Shown piece by piece: positions 47,030-60,684 of a stretch of DNA of 64,000 nt (position 1 is its first letter; each line of letters begins with the position of its first letter). The DNA is from Chamaecyparis obtusa (Eukaryota; Streptophyta; Pinopsida; Cupressales; Cupressaceae): NCBI GenBank assembly GCA_027943335.1, contig BSBK01006031.1, forward strand, positions 742,501-806,500, read 5' to 3'. A program made the position numbers and the translations under genes. A model generated the notes under the pieces. It was given only the letters and a program-made list of their open reading frames with translations, was not told the origin of the DNA and did no database searches.

Positions 47030-48904
47030 ACTCAAGCGAATCAACCTATGAAGGGATAAGTGGCAAGTTGAGAGTCCGAATGATAACAAAGAAGACCTCC
47101 AGCTCTCTTAAGAGAAGAATAAGCATCGATCTCTTAGTACAGAGATAAAAACACTGTTGTTGAGAGGCACGTCCAATAATTGAGGACATTTTTAATTTGA
47201 GCTGGTAAATGTCTGATCTCTGGTAGTAAAGGCCACTTGGGTTAGTTGAAAGACTGCAGTTGCCCATGTTCGTAGAAATCATTTTAATATGAATCACATT
47301 TTTTATAATGTTAAATACATTATTTTCCCATTGCTTCACATGGCAATGTCGTCACTCCATAGATCCAACACCTTATTCTAGATCTGATGAGTAGAGATTT
47401 CAATTTACACAACCAGATCATAGATTTCTTCTTTTCTCAATATTTTATCTTGTCAAAAGCACCGTACACATGTTATTCATGTGCTAGAAACTATTATTAA
47501 AATTTCAATGTATAGGCCATAATTTTTTTATAATATAATATTGAAAATATTACTAGTTAGAACTACTTATGTATCTATTGCATTCAACTCTTTTTTAATC
47601 AATGTAGTCAATTGTCATATATAATTAAAATATATGAACAGAATTTTTCTAGTATATATTTACTTTATATTTTAAATAAATCTAAAAAATATCATCTATT
47701 TATTTCTATTGATGAATATTGCAAACCATGAGTGCAAAATTTTTTTTCTCCATGGTGGAATTACACATTTAATAAAATGTCAAATATGTTAATTTTTTGA
47801 ATGACTAGTCCACTATTGCATATTTCATAGATTTTGACATATGCAATGATTGACATGTCATGTCCACTTCTTTGACTACATTTTATGTAAAGAATATGTA
47901 GTTGATACTTGAATAATACTGTCCTCAATACTTGGTGTTGGCCAATGTACAATTCCCTTAATATCAATCTGTCGATGGAGGAGGTAAAACTTATTTGTTA
48001 TTCTTTGTTATTTCTTTTTGTGTACAAGGTTATAATTAGTCTTCTACCCTTCCCTGTGTTCCTTTCCCTCTTAATATTCTGAAGAGTCAGAAGCCTTATC
48101 CATCACATTGAAATTGTATGTTAACTTGTTCTTCAAAGGGCGCTTGCTAATAGAAGGATCACTAATGTATGTCCTATGTAATGGGAAACAAGTTGATAAA
48201 AAGAGTAAAGAAGTGTAATTTAGATTATTTTTCAAATAGATTATTCAGTAGATGTTTTTAAATTCTTTTAAATTTCAAATTCAAATAGTAATTCTTTATT
48301 GAAAGAGATAGAATTACTAAAGAGATGTTTAACCGTACCCGCTAGTGATTATTCTTTGTAATCTTTACATCGAGAGCAGCCAAATTGTTGTATTCATTTA
48401 AGTATGATGTCAATATCTAATAAAATGTTCTTCAAGGTAACTACCCTTTAACACTACCTTTCTTTTAAGGAAATGATGTTTCTTCTACCAATATAGAGAT
48501 ACATTGATCTATCAAAAAATCGATGTCATTAAAAAAGATTCGACAACAATAGGAACAGAACGGGTTATAGTTTGTTTTTTTTAAACCGCATTAGGGTTAC
48601 AGATAGCGAAAGTAAATTGTATGTAAAACACCATAAATATGTACAAATCCCACTTCTAATGACAATGGAGGAGGCCGTCTTTCAAGTTTTATTTGAATCT
48701 ATTTGGTAACAAAGACCATTACTGCCAAAGAGCAAAGCCTCTCGGTTTATGTTTGGCTTTCTTTGGTATCATAGATATATATCAAGCTTTCTCGAGGTGA
48801 GAAAAAACGAGACGGTACATTTTATTTTTTTTACTATAGAATACCTTATTTGCATTCTGCAGAAAACATGGATGCGCACAGATGAGGGAGACGGTATTTG
48901 TATG

Positions 48905-49852
48905 TCAGAGTTCATACTTGAGGAACAGGCCTGCTTCTCGGAACCTATTCTCCACTGTCAAATCCATACGCCTGTTCATTTCTGGAGTGAAATGATTCTT
49001 CCAGTCACCCACTTCACCTTTGCGAAAATAATATCGATTACTTATCTGAGCATTTTTGAAAATCCGCTTGCCATTTGTGTTAACGTCTAGAGAGGAAAGA
49101 GATTGAAAGCTGCATTGACTGTCTATGCAAAGAATTTCTTCCTCTGTCAAAGAAGTTTTCCCCAGGAAATTAGAAATCTTTTTGATGTAGGACAAAGAAT
49201 CCGCCTTCATATCTTCATAGGTCAAAAACAAGATGTTGCTCTGATTCTTGCTGGCAATCCAAAAGCCCAAGACATGATCAACAAAAGGACCATAGAGAGA
49301 GACACCATTAACGAAGGAGTCAAAGAATACTTCCTTGGAAACTGGAGATGTCTTTCCATTATTGAAGACCGCTTGTAGTGCAGGCAAGTACTTCCAGTGG
49401 GAAACAAAAGTGTCCTTGGGATTTCGGGCAATATAAATCATTCGGCAGCCCAAAGACATGATATGAGCTGGAAGAGCAGAGTAAGGAAGATGGGTACTGA
49501 GCAACCTTGGGGAGGGCATTTCTGAAACAGCAGTAGCGCCATCAGGCATTGCTCGTGAATTGTAGTACTTTTCTATGTTGTGAATCAACTCATGGGCATT
49601 CTTTCCCTTCAATACGTCGCCCTTGCTTTCACTCATAATGCTGGCAATGATAGATTTCAACCAGGTGGTTCCTGTCTTCATTCCAGAGCACACAAACACA
49701 TCGTCCTCCCGTGCTTTGAATTGCGAGTACATTTTCGTCACTCCCTCCACAAGTACGCTTTCATAGAAGAAACCATCATGTTCAACAAGTTCAATTCCAT
49801 ACGGGCTTTCTGGTCTTCCACCAGATGAAGACAAGGCTAATGTTGTAGACAT
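48905..49852 (-). CDS. Cytosolic sulfotransferase, array unit 2
   Basis: 315 codons, intronless, same start and stop context as unit 1. All PAPS-contact motifs are kept: KTGTTWLK (59-66), Arg143 and Ser151, and RKGEVGDWK (277-285). His121 is the likely catalytic base. Its only coding difference from units 3 and 4 is R202K, a mild change in a variable stretch (SKNQSN). Expected to be an active cytosolic enzyme; the acceptor substrate is unknown. Candidate AATAAA at 48688-48693, 212 bp after the stop. Confidence 0.95.
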   Translation of the reverse strand: MSTTLALSSSGGRPESPYGIELVEHDGFFYESVLVEGVTKMYSQFKAREDDVFVCSGMKTGTTWLKSIIASIMSESKGDVLKGKNAHELIHNIEKYYNSRAMPDGATAVSEMPSPRLLSTHLPYSALPAHIMSLGCRMIYIARNPKDTFVSHWKYLPALQAVFNNGKTSPVSKEVFFDSFVNGVSLYGPFVDHVLGFWIASKNQSNILFLTYEDMKADSLSYIKKISNFLGKTSLTEEEILCIDSQCSFQSLSSLDVNTNGKRIFKNAQISNRYYFRKGEVGDWKNHFTPEMNRRMDLTVENRFREAGLFLKYEL

Positions 49853-49934
49853 ACTGAATCAGAGGGTGCAGATTGCATCAAGAGATAAGTGACAGGGTAA
49901 GAGAGCTAATGATAACAAACAAGAGCTATATCTC

Positions 49935-49942
49935 TTAATATA
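49935..49942 (-). promoter_or_regulatory. TATA-like box, SOT unit 2
   Basis: Same TATATTAA and same 83-bp offset to the ATG as in unit 1. Confidence 0.4.
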
Positions 49943-50490
49943 AGGACAAATATATCATTCATAAATAGCACGTTCGATAGTGGACAACATTTTTAATCTA
50001 CGCGTGTTTTTTTAATTTTCAATGTACGCTGGTAATGAAATTTCCCACATGGGCTTGCCTAGCGTTACTAACAAGGAAATAATATTATGATTTCTAATTT
50101 CCTTAGCGCAAGATATGATTTAACATTTTAATCGCATTATTTTAATACTATAATATTAAATATATTATTTCTACGTTCCCTCAAATGTCAGTGTTCCCTG
50201 CAAAGTCAGTGTGCATTTCAATGACAGGAATCACCAACGTGTATCTATAAAAAAAATAGTGCAGCCACCCATTCAAGTAACCTTATTTACGTATGTTTCT
50301 GAATGAACAGAGTTTATATTCCCCATTCACCTCGCCTTTCAACATCGCCATTAAAGCCACAATGTGAAAGCCAAATGGCATCAATTAATTAGTCTGTCTG
50401 TCCGCTATTTAAAATAATTGCACGTAATCATTAATCTGGGGTGCAACGCACTGAAGCTTTATTTAATTGCACGTTCATCACGAGATATTT

Positions 50491-50610
50491 GCACAAGCCC
50501 GTCACTCCTCCCAAAGGTATGTCTTAATAGAAGAAATCATCATGTTCGAGAAGTTCAATTTCATTTGGACTTTCTCTTCTTCCACCGAATGAAGGGAAGG
50601 CAACTGACAT
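50491..50610 (-). pseudogene. SOT N-terminal relic, unit 2
   Basis: Same truncated relic with the same TAA after FFY as in unit 1; ATG at 50610. Confidence 0.75.
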
Positions 50611-52485
50611 ACTCAAGCGAATCAACCTATGAAGGGATAAGTGGCAAGTTGAGAGTCCGAATGATAACAAAGAAGACCTCCAGCTCTCTTAAGAGAAGAA
50701 TAAGCATCGATCTCTTAGTACAGAGATAAAAACAATGTTGTTGAGAGGCACGTCCAATAATTGAGGACATTTTTAATTTGAGCCGGTAAATGTCTGATCT
50801 CTGGTAGTAAAGGCCACTTGGGTTAGTTGAAAGACTGCAGTTGCCCATGTTCGTAGAAATCATTTTAATATGAATCACATTTTTTATAATGTTAAATACA
50901 TTATTTTCCCATTGCTTCACATGGCAATGTCGTCACTCCATAGATCCAACACCTTATTCTAGATCTGATGAGTAGAGATTTCAATTTACACAACCAGATC
51001 ATAGATTTCTTCTTTTCTCAATATTTTATCTTGTCAAAAGCACCGTACACATGTTATTCATGTGCTAGAAACTATTATTAAAATTTCAATGTATAGGCCA
51101 TAATTTTTTTATAATATAATATTGAAAATATTACTAGTTAGAACTACTTATGTATCTATTGCATTTAACTCTTTTTTAATCAATGTAGTCAATTGTCATA
51201 TATAATTAAAATATATGAACAGAATTTTTCTAGTATATATTTACTTTATATTTTAAATAAATCTAAAAAATATCATCTATTTATTTCTATTGATGAATAT
51301 TGCAAACCATGAGTGCAAAATTCTTTTTCTCCATGGTGGAATTACACATTTGATAAAATGTCAAATATGTTAATTTTTTGAATGACTAGTCCACTATTGC
51401 ATATTTCATAGATTTTGACATATGCAATGATTGACATGTCATGTCCACTTCTTTGACTACATTTTATGTAAAGAATATGTAGTTGATACTTGAATAATAC
51501 TGTCCTCAATACTTGGTGTTGGCCAATGTACAATTCCCTTAATATCAATCTGTCGATGGAGCTGGTAAAACTTATTTGTTATTCTTTGTTATTTCTTTTT
51601 GTGTACAAGATTATAATTAGTCTTCTACCCTTCCCTGTGTTCCTTTCCCTCTTAATATTCTGAGGAGTCAGAAGCCTTATCCATCACATTGAAATTGTAT
51701 GTTAACTTGTTCTTCAAAGGGCGCTTGCTAATAGAAGGATCACTAATGTATGTCCTATGTAATGGGAAACAAGTTGATAAAAAGAGTAAAAAAGTGTAAT
51801 TTAGATTATTTTTCAAATAGATTATTCAGTAGACGTTTTTAAATTCTTTTAAATTTCAAATTCAAATAGTAATTCTTTATTGAAAGAGATAGAATTACTA
51901 AAGAGATGTTTAACCGTACCCGCTAGTGATTATTCTTTGTAATCTTTACATCGAGAGCAGCCAAATTGTTGTATTCATTTAAGTATGATGTCAATATCTA
52001 ATAAAATGTTCTTCAAGGTAACTACCCTTTAACACTACCTTTCTTTTAAGGAAATGATGTTTCTTCTACCAATATAGAGATACATTGATCTATCAAAAAA
52101 TCGATGTCATTAAAAAAGATTCGACAACAATAGGAACAGAACGGGTTATAGTTTGTTTTTTTTAAACCGCATTAGGGTTACAGATAGCGAAAGTAAATTG
52201 TATGTAAAACACCATAAATATGTACAAATCCCACTTCTAATGACAATGGAGGAGGCCGTCTTTCAAGTTTTATTTGAATCTATTTGGTAACAAAGTCCAT
52301 TACTGCCAAAGAGCAAAGCCTGTCGGTTTATGTTTGGCTTTCTTTGGTATCATAGATATATATCAAGCTTTCTCGAGGTGAGAAAAAATGAGACGGTACA
52401 TTTTATTTTTTTTACTATAGAATACCTTATTTGCATTCTGCAGAAAACATGGACGCGCACAGATGAGGGAGACGGTATTTGTATG

Positions 52486-53433
52486 TCAGAGTTCATACTT
52501 GAGGAACAGGCCTGCTTCTCGGAACCTATTCTCCACTGTCAAATCCATACGCCTGTTCATTTCTGGAGTGAAATGATTCTTCCAGTCACCCACTTCACCT
52601 TTGCGAAAATAATATCGATTACTTATCTGAGCATTTTTGAAAATCCGCTTGCCATTTGTGTTAACGTCTAGAGAGGAAAGAGATTGAAAGCTGCATTGAC
52701 TGTCTATGCAAAGAATTTCTTCCTCTGTTAAAGAAGTTTTCCCCAGGAAATTAGAAATCTTTTTGATGTAGGACAAAGAATCCGCCTTCATATCTTCATA
52801 GGTCAAAAACAAGATGTTGCTCTGATTCCTGCTGGCAATCCAAAAGCCCAAGACATGATCAACAAAAGGACCATAAAGAGAGACACCATTAACGAAGGAG
52901 TCAAAGAATACTTCCTTGGAAACTGGAGATGTCTTTCCATTATTGAAGACCGCTTGTAGTGCAGGCAAGTACTTCCAGTGGGAAACAAAAGTGTCCTTGG
53001 GATTTCGGGCAATATAAATCATTCGGCAGCCCAAAGACATGATATGAGCTGGAAGAGCAGAGTAAGGAAGATGGGTACTGAGCAACCTTGGGGAGGGCAT
53101 TTCTGAAACAGCAGTAGCGCCATCAGGCATTGCTCGTGAATTGTAGTACTTTTCTATGTTGTGAATCAACTCATGGGCATTCTTTCCCTTCAATACGTCG
53201 CCCTTGCTTTCACTCATAATGCTGGCAATGATAGATTTCAACCAGGTGGTTCCTGTCTTCATTCCAGAGCACACAAACACATCGTCCTCCCGTGCTTTGA
53301 ATTGCGAGTACATTTTCGTCACTCCCTCCACAAGTACGCTTTCATAGAAGAAACCATCATGTTCAACAAGTTCAATTCCATACGGGCTTTCTGGTCTTCC
53401 ACCAGATGAAGACAAGGCTAATGTTGTAGACAT
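52486..53433 (-). CDS. Cytosolic sulfotransferase, array unit 3
   Basis: 315 codons with every SOT motif intact. Its protein is identical to that of unit 4, and the two serve as the array consensus. The N-terminus MSTTLALSSSGGRPESPYG carries no targeting signal. Likely active; substrate not inferable. Identical protein from two units suggests recent duplication or ongoing gene conversion. Confidence 0.95.
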   Translation of the reverse strand: MSTTLALSSSGGRPESPYGIELVEHDGFFYESVLVEGVTKMYSQFKAREDDVFVCSGMKTGTTWLKSIIASIMSESKGDVLKGKNAHELIHNIEKYYNSRAMPDGATAVSEMPSPRLLSTHLPYSALPAHIMSLGCRMIYIARNPKDTFVSHWKYLPALQAVFNNGKTSPVSKEVFFDSFVNGVSLYGPFVDHVLGFWIASRNQSNILFLTYEDMKADSLSYIKKISNFLGKTSLTEEEILCIDSQCSFQSLSSLDVNTNGKRIFKNAQISNRYYFRKGEVGDWKNHFTPEMNRRMDLTVENRFREAGLFLKYEL

Positions 53434-53515
53434 ACTGAATCAGAGGGTGCAGATTGCATCAAGAGATAAGTGACAGGGTAAGAGAGCTAATGATAACAAA
53501 CAAGAGCTATATCTC

Positions 53516-53523
53516 TTAATATA
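53516..53523 (-). promoter_or_regulatory. TATA-like box, SOT unit 3
   Basis: TATATTAA at the conserved offset upstream of the ATG at 53433. Confidence 0.4.
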
Positions 53524-54075
53524 AGGACAAATATATCATTCATAAATAGCACGTTCGATAGTGGACAACATTTTTAATCTACGTGTGTTTTTTTAATTTT
53601 CAATGTACGCTGGTAATGAAATTTCCCACATGGGCTTGCCTAGCGTTACTAACAAGGAAATAATATTATGATTTCTAATTTCCTTAGCGCAAGATATGAT
53701 TTAACGTTTTAATCGCATTATTTTAATACTATAATATTAAATATATTATTTCTACGTTCCCTCAAATGTCAGTGTTCCCTGCAAAGTCAGTGTGCATTTC
53801 AATGACAGGAATCACCAACGTGTATCTATAAAAAAAAATAGTGCAGCCACCCATTCAAGTAACCGTATTTACGTATGTTTCTGAATGAACAGAGTTTATT
53901 ATATTCCCCATTCACCTCGCCTTTCAACATCGCCATTAAAGCCACAATGTGAAAGCCAAATGGCATCAATTAATTAGTCTGTCTGTCTGCTATTTAAAAT
54001 AATTGCACGTAATCATTAATCTGGGGTGCAACGCACTGAAGCTTTATTTAATTGCACGTTCATCACGAGATATTT

Positions 54076-54195
54076 GCACAAGCCCGTCACTCCTCCCAAA
54101 GGTATGTCTTAATAGAAGAAATCATCATGTTCGAGAAGTTCAATTTCATTTGGACTTTCTCTTCTTCCACCGAATGAAGGGAAGGCAACTGACAT
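54076..54195 (-). pseudogene. SOT N-terminal relic, unit 3
   Basis: ATG at 54195; same early TAA as in units 1 and 2. Confidence 0.75.
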
Positions 54196-56069
54196 ACTCA
54201 AGCGAATCAACCTATGAAGGGATAAGTGGCAAGTTGAGAGTCCGAATGATAACAAAGAAGACCTCCAGCTCTCTTAAGAGAAGAATAAGCATCGATCTCT
54301 TAGTACAGAGATAAAAACACTGTTGTTGAGAGGCACGTCCAATAATTGAGGACATTTTTAATTTGAGCCGGTAAATGTCTGATCTCTGGTAGTAAAGGCC
54401 ACTTGGGTTAGTTGAAAGACTGCAGTTGCCCATGTTCGTAGAAATCATTTTAATATGAATCACATTTTTTATAATGTTAAATACATTATTTTCCCATTGC
54501 TTCACATGGCAATGTCGTCACTCCATAGATCCAACACCTTATTCTAGATCTGATGAGTAGAGATTTCAATTTACACAACCAGATCATAGATTTCTTCTTT
54601 TCTCAATATTTTATCTTGTCAAAAGCACCGTACACATGTTATTCATGTGCTAGAAACTATTATTAAAATTTCAATGTATAGGCCATAATTTTTTTATAAT
54701 ATAATATTGAAAATATTACTAGTTAGAACTACTTATGTATCTATTGCATTTAACTCTTTTTTAATCAATGTAGTCAATTGTCATATATAATTAAAATATA
54801 TGAACAGAATTTTTCTAGTATATATTTACTTTATATTTTAAATAAATCTAAAAAATATCATCTATTTATTTCTATTGATGAATATTGCAAACCATGAGTG
54901 CAAAATTCTTTTTCTCCATGGTGGAATTACACATTTGATAAAATGTCAAATATGTTAATTTTTTGAATGACTAGTCCACTATTGCATATTTCATAGATTT
55001 TGACATATGCAATGATTGACATGTCATGTCCACTTCTTTGACTACATTTTATGTAAAGAATATGTAGTTGATACTTGAATAATACTGTCCTCAATACTTG
55101 GTGTTGGCCAATGTACAATTCCCTTAATATCAATCTGTCGATGGAGGAGGTAAAACTTATTTGTTATTCTTTGTTATTTCTTTTTGTGTACAAGATTATA
55201 ATTAGTCTTCTACCCTTCCCTGTGTTCCTTTCCCTCTTAATATTCTGAAGAGTCAGAAGCCTTATCCATCACATTGAAATTGTATGTTAACTTGTTCTTC
55301 AAAGGGCGCTTGCTAATAGAAGGATCACTAATGTATGTCCTATGTAATGGGAAACAAGTTGATAAAAAGAGTAAAAAAGTGTAATTTAGATTATTTTTCA
55401 AATAGATTATTCAGTAGACGTTTTTAAATTCTTTTAAATTTCAAATTCAAATAGTAATTCTTTATTGAAAGAGATAGAATTACTAAAGAGATGTTTAACC
55501 GTACCCGCTAGTGATTATTCTTTGTAATCCTTACATCGAGAGCAGCCAAATTGTTGTATTCATTTAAGTATGATGTCAATATCTAATAAAATGTTCTTCA
55601 AGGTAACTACCCTTTAACACTACCTTTCTTTTAAGGAAATGATGTTTCTTCTACCAATATAGAGATACATTGATCTATCAAAAAATCGATGTCATTAAAA
55701 AAGATTCGACAACAATAGGAACAGAACGGGTTATAGTTTGTTTTTTTTAAACCGCATTAGGGTTACAGATAGCGAAAGTAAATTGTATGTAAAACACCAT
55801 AAATATGTACAAATCCCACTTCTAATGACAATGGAGGAGGCCGTCTTTCAAGTTTTATTTGAATCTATTTGGTAACAAAGACCATTACTGCCAAAGAGCA
55901 AAGCCTCTCGGTTTATGTTTGGCTTTCTTTGGTATCATAGATATATATCAAGCTTTCTCGAGGTGAGAAAAAATGAGACGGTACATTTTTTTTTTTTACT
56001 ATAGAATACCTTATTTGCATTCTGCAGAAAACATGGACGCGCACAGATGAGGGAGACGGTATTTGTATG

Positions 56070-57017
56070 TCAGAGTTCATACTTGAGGAACAGGCCTGCT
56101 TCTCGGAACCTATTCTCCACTGTCAAATCCATACGCCTGTTCATTTCTGGAGTGAAATGATTCTTCCAGTCACCCACTTCACCTTTGCGAAAATAATATC
56201 GATTACTTATCTGAGCATTTTTGAAAATCCGCTTGCCATTTGTGTTAACGTCTAGAGAGGAAAGAGATTGAAAGCTGCATTGACTGTCTATGCAAAGAAT
56301 TTCTTCCTCTGTCAAAGAAGTTTTCCCCAGGAAATTAGAAATCTTTTTGATGTAGGACAAAGAATCCGCCTTCATATCTTCATAGGTCAAAAACAAGATG
56401 TTGCTCTGATTCCTGCTGGCAATCCAAAAGCCCAAGACATGATCAACAAAAGGACCATAAAGAGAGACACCATTAACGAAGGAGTCAAAGAATACTTCCT
56501 TGGAAACTGGAGATGTCTTTCCATTATTGAAGACCGCTTGTAGTGCAGGCAAGTACTTCCAGTGGGAAACAAAAGTGTCCTTGGGATTTCGGGCAATATA
56601 AATCATTCGGCAGCCCAAAGACATGATATGAGCTGGAAGAGCAGAGTAAGGAAGATGGGTACTGAGCAACCTTGGGGAGGGCATTTCTGAAACAGCAGTA
56701 GCGCCATCAGGCATTGCTCGTGAATTGTAGTACTTTTCTATGTTGTGAATCAACTCATGGGCATTCTTTCCCTTCAATACGTCGCCCTTGCTTTCACTCA
56801 TAATGCTGGCAATGATAGATTTCAACCAGGTGGTTCCTGTCTTCATTCCAGAGCACACAAACACATCGTCCTCCCGTGCTTTGAATTGCGAGTACATTTT
56901 CGTCACTCCCTCCACAAGTACGCTTTCATAGAAGAAACCATCATGTTCAACAAGTTCAATTCCATACGGGCTTTCTGGTCTTCCACCAGATGAAGACAAG
57001 GCTAATGTTGTAGACAT
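56070..57017 (-). CDS. Cytosolic sulfotransferase, array unit 4
   Basis: 315 codons, same protein as unit 3. The T tract in its 3' flank (about 55987-55997) is uninterrupted where units 1, 2, 3 and 5 have an A, and upstream it has a private change (TTAATTATATT near 57321). These silent markers separate it from unit 3 and argue against an assembly duplicate. Confidence 0.95.
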   Translation of the reverse strand: MSTTLALSSSGGRPESPYGIELVEHDGFFYESVLVEGVTKMYSQFKAREDDVFVCSGMKTGTTWLKSIIASIMSESKGDVLKGKNAHELIHNIEKYYNSRAMPDGATAVSEMPSPRLLSTHLPYSALPAHIMSLGCRMIYIARNPKDTFVSHWKYLPALQAVFNNGKTSPVSKEVFFDSFVNGVSLYGPFVDHVLGFWIASRNQSNILFLTYEDMKADSLSYIKKISNFLGKTSLTEEEILCIDSQCSFQSLSSLDVNTNGKRIFKNAQISNRYYFRKGEVGDWKNHFTPEMNRRMDLTVENRFREAGLFLKYEL

Positions 57018-57099
57018 ACTGAATCAGAGGGTGCAGATTGCATCAAGAGATAAGTGACAGGGTAAGAGAGCTAATGATAACAAACAAGAGCTATATCTC

Positions 57100-57107
57100 T
57101 TAATATA
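57100..57107 (-). promoter_or_regulatory. TATA-like box, SOT unit 4
   Basis: TATATTAA at the conserved offset upstream of the ATG at 57017. Confidence 0.4.
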
Positions 57108-57659
57108 AGGACAAATATATCATTCATAAATAGCACGTTCGATAGTGGACAACATTTTTAATCTACGTGTGTTTTTTTAATTTTCAATGTACGCTGGTAA
57201 TGAAATTTCCCACATGGGCTTGCCTAGCGTTACTAACAAGGAAATAATATTATGATTTCTAATTTCCTTAGCGCAAGATATGATTTAACGTTTTAATCGC
57301 ATTATTTTAATACTATAATATTAATTATATTATTTCTACGTTCCCTCAAATGTCAGTGTTCCCTGCAAAGTCAGTGTGCATTTCAATGACAGGAATCACC
57401 AACGTGTATCTATAAAAAAAAATAGTGCAGCCACCCATTCAAGTAACCGTATTTACGTATGTTTCTGAATGAACAGAGTTTATTATATTCCCCATTCACC
57501 TCGCCTTTCAACATCGCCATTAAAGCCACAATGTGAAAGCCAAATGGCATCAATTAATTAGTCTGTCTGTCTGCTATTTAAAATAATTGCACGTAATCAT
57601 TAATCTGGGGTGCAACGCACTGAAGCTTTATTTAATTGCACGTTCATCACGAGATATTT

Positions 57660-57779
57660 GCACAAGCCCGTCACTCCTCCCAAAGGTATGTCTTAATAGA
57701 AGAAATCATCATGTTCGAGAAGTTCAATTTCATTTGGACTTTCTCTTCTTCCACCGAATGAAGGGAAGGCAACTGACAT
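57660..57779 (-). pseudogene. SOT N-terminal relic, unit 4
   Basis: ATG at 57779; same early TAA as in units 1-3. Confidence 0.75.
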
Positions 57780-59654
57780 ACTCAAGCGAATCAACCTATG
57801 AAGGGATAAGTGGCAAGTTGAGAGTCCGAATGATAACAAAGAAGACCTCCAGCTCTCTTAAGAGAAGAATAAGCATCGATCTCTTAGTACAGAGATAAAA
57901 ACACTGTTGTTGAGAGGCACGTCCAATAATTGAGGACATTTTTAATTTGAGCCGGTAAATGTCTGATCTCTGGTAGTAAAGGCCACTTGGGTTAGTTGAA
58001 AGACTGCAGTTGCCCATGTTCGTAGAAATCATTTTAATATGAATCACATTTTTTATAATGTTAAATACATTATTTTCCCATTGCTTCACATGGCAATGTC
58101 GTCACTCCATAGATCCAACACCTTATTCTAGATCTGATGAGTAGAGATTTCAATTTACACAACCAGATCATAGATTTCTTCTTTTCTCAATATTTTATCT
58201 TGTCAAAAGCACCGTACACATGTTATTCATGTGCTAGAAACTATTATTAAAATTTCAATGTATAGGCCATAATTTTTTTATAATATAATATTGAAAATAT
58301 TACTAGTTAGAACTACTTATGTATCTATTGCATTTAACTCTTTTTTAATCAATGTAGTCAATTGTCATATATAATTAAAATATATGAACAGAATTTTTCT
58401 AGTATATATTTACTTTATATTTTAAATAAATCTAAAAAATATCATCTATTTATTTCTATTGATGAATATTGCAAACCATGAGTGCAAAATTCTTTTTCTC
58501 CATGGTGGAATTACACATTTGATAAAATGTCAAATATGTTAATTTTTTGAATGACTAGTCCACTATTGCATATTTCATAGATTTTGACATATGCAATGAT
58601 TGACATGTCATGTCCACTTCTTTGACTACATTTTATGTAAAGAATATGTAGTTGATACTTGAATAATACTGTCCTCAATACTTGGTGTTGGCCAATGTAC
58701 AATTCCCTTAATATCAATCTGTCGATGGAGCTGGTAAAACTTATTTGTTATTCTTTGTTATTTCTTTTTGTGTACAAGATTATAATTAGTCTTCTACCCT
58801 TCCCTGTGTTCCTTTCCCTCTTAATATTCTGAAGAGTCAGAAGCCTTATCCATCACATTGAAATTGTATGTTAACTTGTTCTTCAAAGGGCGCTTGCTAA
58901 TAGAAGGATCACTAATGTATGTCCTATGTAATGGGAAACAAGTTGATAAAAAGAGTAAAGAAGTGTAATTTAGATTATTTTTCAAATAGATTATTCAGTA
59001 GACGTTTTTAAATTCTTTTAAATTTCAAATTCAAATAGTAATTCTTTATTGAAAAAGATAGAATTACTAAAGAGATGTTTAACCGTACCCGCTAGTGATT
59101 ATTCTTTGTAATCTTTACATCGAGAGCAGCCAAATTGTTGTATTCATTTAAGTATGATGTCAATATCTAATAAAATGTTCTTCAAGGTAACTACCCTTTA
59201 ACACTACCTTTCTTTTAAGGAAATGATGTTTCTTCTACCAATATAGAGATACATTGATCTATCAAAAAATCGATGTCATTAAAAAAGATTCGACAACAAT
59301 AGGAACAGAACGGGTTATAGTTTGTTTTTTTTAAACCGCATTAGGGTTACAGATAGCGAAAGTAAATTGTATGTAAAACACCATAAATATGTACAAATCC
59401 CACTTCTAATGACAATGGAGGAGGCCGTCTTTCAAGTTTTATTTGAATCTATTTGGTAACAAAGACCATTACTGCCAAAGAGCAAAGCCTCTCGGTTTAT
59501 GTTTGGCTTTCTTTGGTATCATAGATATATATCAAGCTTTCTCGAGGTGAGAAAAAACGAGACGGTACATTTTATTTTTTTTACTATAGAATACCTTATT
59601 TGCATTCTGCAGAAAACATGGACGCGCACAGATGAGGGAGACGGTATTTGTATG

Positions 59655-60602
59655 TCAGAGTTCATACTTGAGGAACAGGCCTGCTTCTCGGAACCTATTC
59701 TCCACTGTCAAATCCATACGCCTGTTCATTTCTGGAGTGAAATGATTCTTCCAGTCACCCACTTCACCTTTGCGAAAATAATATCGATTACTTATCTGAG
59801 CATTTTTGAAAATCCGCTTGCCATTTGTGTTAACGTCTAGAGAGGAAAGAGATTGAAAGCTGCATTGACTGTCTATGCAAAGAATTTCTTCCTCTGTCAA
59901 AGAAGTTTTCCCCAGGAAATTAGAAATCTTTTTGATGTAGGACAAAGAATCCGCCTTCATATCTTCATAGGTCAAAAACAAGATGTTGCTCTGATTCCTG
60001 CTGGCAATCCAAAAGCCCAAGACATGATCAACAAAAGGACCATAGAGAGAGACACCATTAACGAAGGAGTCAAAGAATACTTCCTTGGAAACTAGAGATG
60101 TCTTTCCATTATTGAAGACCGCTTGTAGTGCAGGCAAGTACTTCCAGTGGGAAACAAAAGTGTCCTTGGGATTTCGGGCAATATAAATCATTCGGCAGCC
60201 CAAAGACATGATATGAGCTGGAAGAGCAGAGTAAGGAAGATGGGTACTGAGCAACCTTGGGGAGGGCATTTCTGAAACAGCAGTAGCGCCATCAGGCATT
60301 GCTCGTGAATTGTAGTACTTTTCTATGTTGTGAATCAACTCATGGGCATTCTTTCCCTTCAATACGTCGCCCTTGCTTTCACTCATAATGCTGGCAATGA
60401 TAGATTTCAACCAGGTGGTTCCTGTCTTCATTCCAGAGCACACAAACACATCATCCTCCCGTGCTTTGAATTGCGAGTACATTTTCGTCACTCCCTCCAC
60501 AAGTACGCTTTCATAGAAGAAACCATCATGTTCAACAAGTTCAATTCCATACGGGCTTTCTGGTCTTCCACCAGATGAAGACAAGGCTAATGTTGTAGAC
60601 AT
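59655..60602 (-). CDS. Cytosolic sulfotransferase, array unit 5
   Basis: 315 codons, all motifs intact. It differs from the consensus protein by P170L (NGKTSLVSKEVF), in the variable loop before the FxxFxxG helix. That region is near the acceptor pocket in known SOT structures, so a small effect on substrate choice is conceivable but unproven. It is the most upstream gene of the array in transcription direction, bordered at 62242 by unique block B flank. Confidence 0.95.
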   Translation of the reverse strand: MSTTLALSSSGGRPESPYGIELVEHDGFFYESVLVEGVTKMYSQFKAREDDVFVCSGMKTGTTWLKSIIASIMSESKGDVLKGKNAHELIHNIEKYYNSRAMPDGATAVSEMPSPRLLSTHLPYSALPAHIMSLGCRMIYIARNPKDTFVSHWKYLPALQAVFNNGKTSLVSKEVFFDSFVNGVSLYGPFVDHVLGFWIASRNQSNILFLTYEDMKADSLSYIKKISNFLGKTSLTEEEILCIDSQCSFQSLSSLDVNTNGKRIFKNAQISNRYYFRKGEVGDWKNHFTPEMNRRMDLTVENRFREAGLFLKYEL

Positions 60603-60684
60603 ACTGAATCAGAGGGTGCAGATTGCATCAAGAGATAAGTGACAGGGTAAGAGAGCTAATGATAACAAACAAGAGCTATATCTC

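Noticed and set aside
47046..47339. Minus-strand 97-codon ORF present in all five units
   Set aside because: It sits in the relic's upstream region and has no recognisable domain; conservation is explained by the young array.
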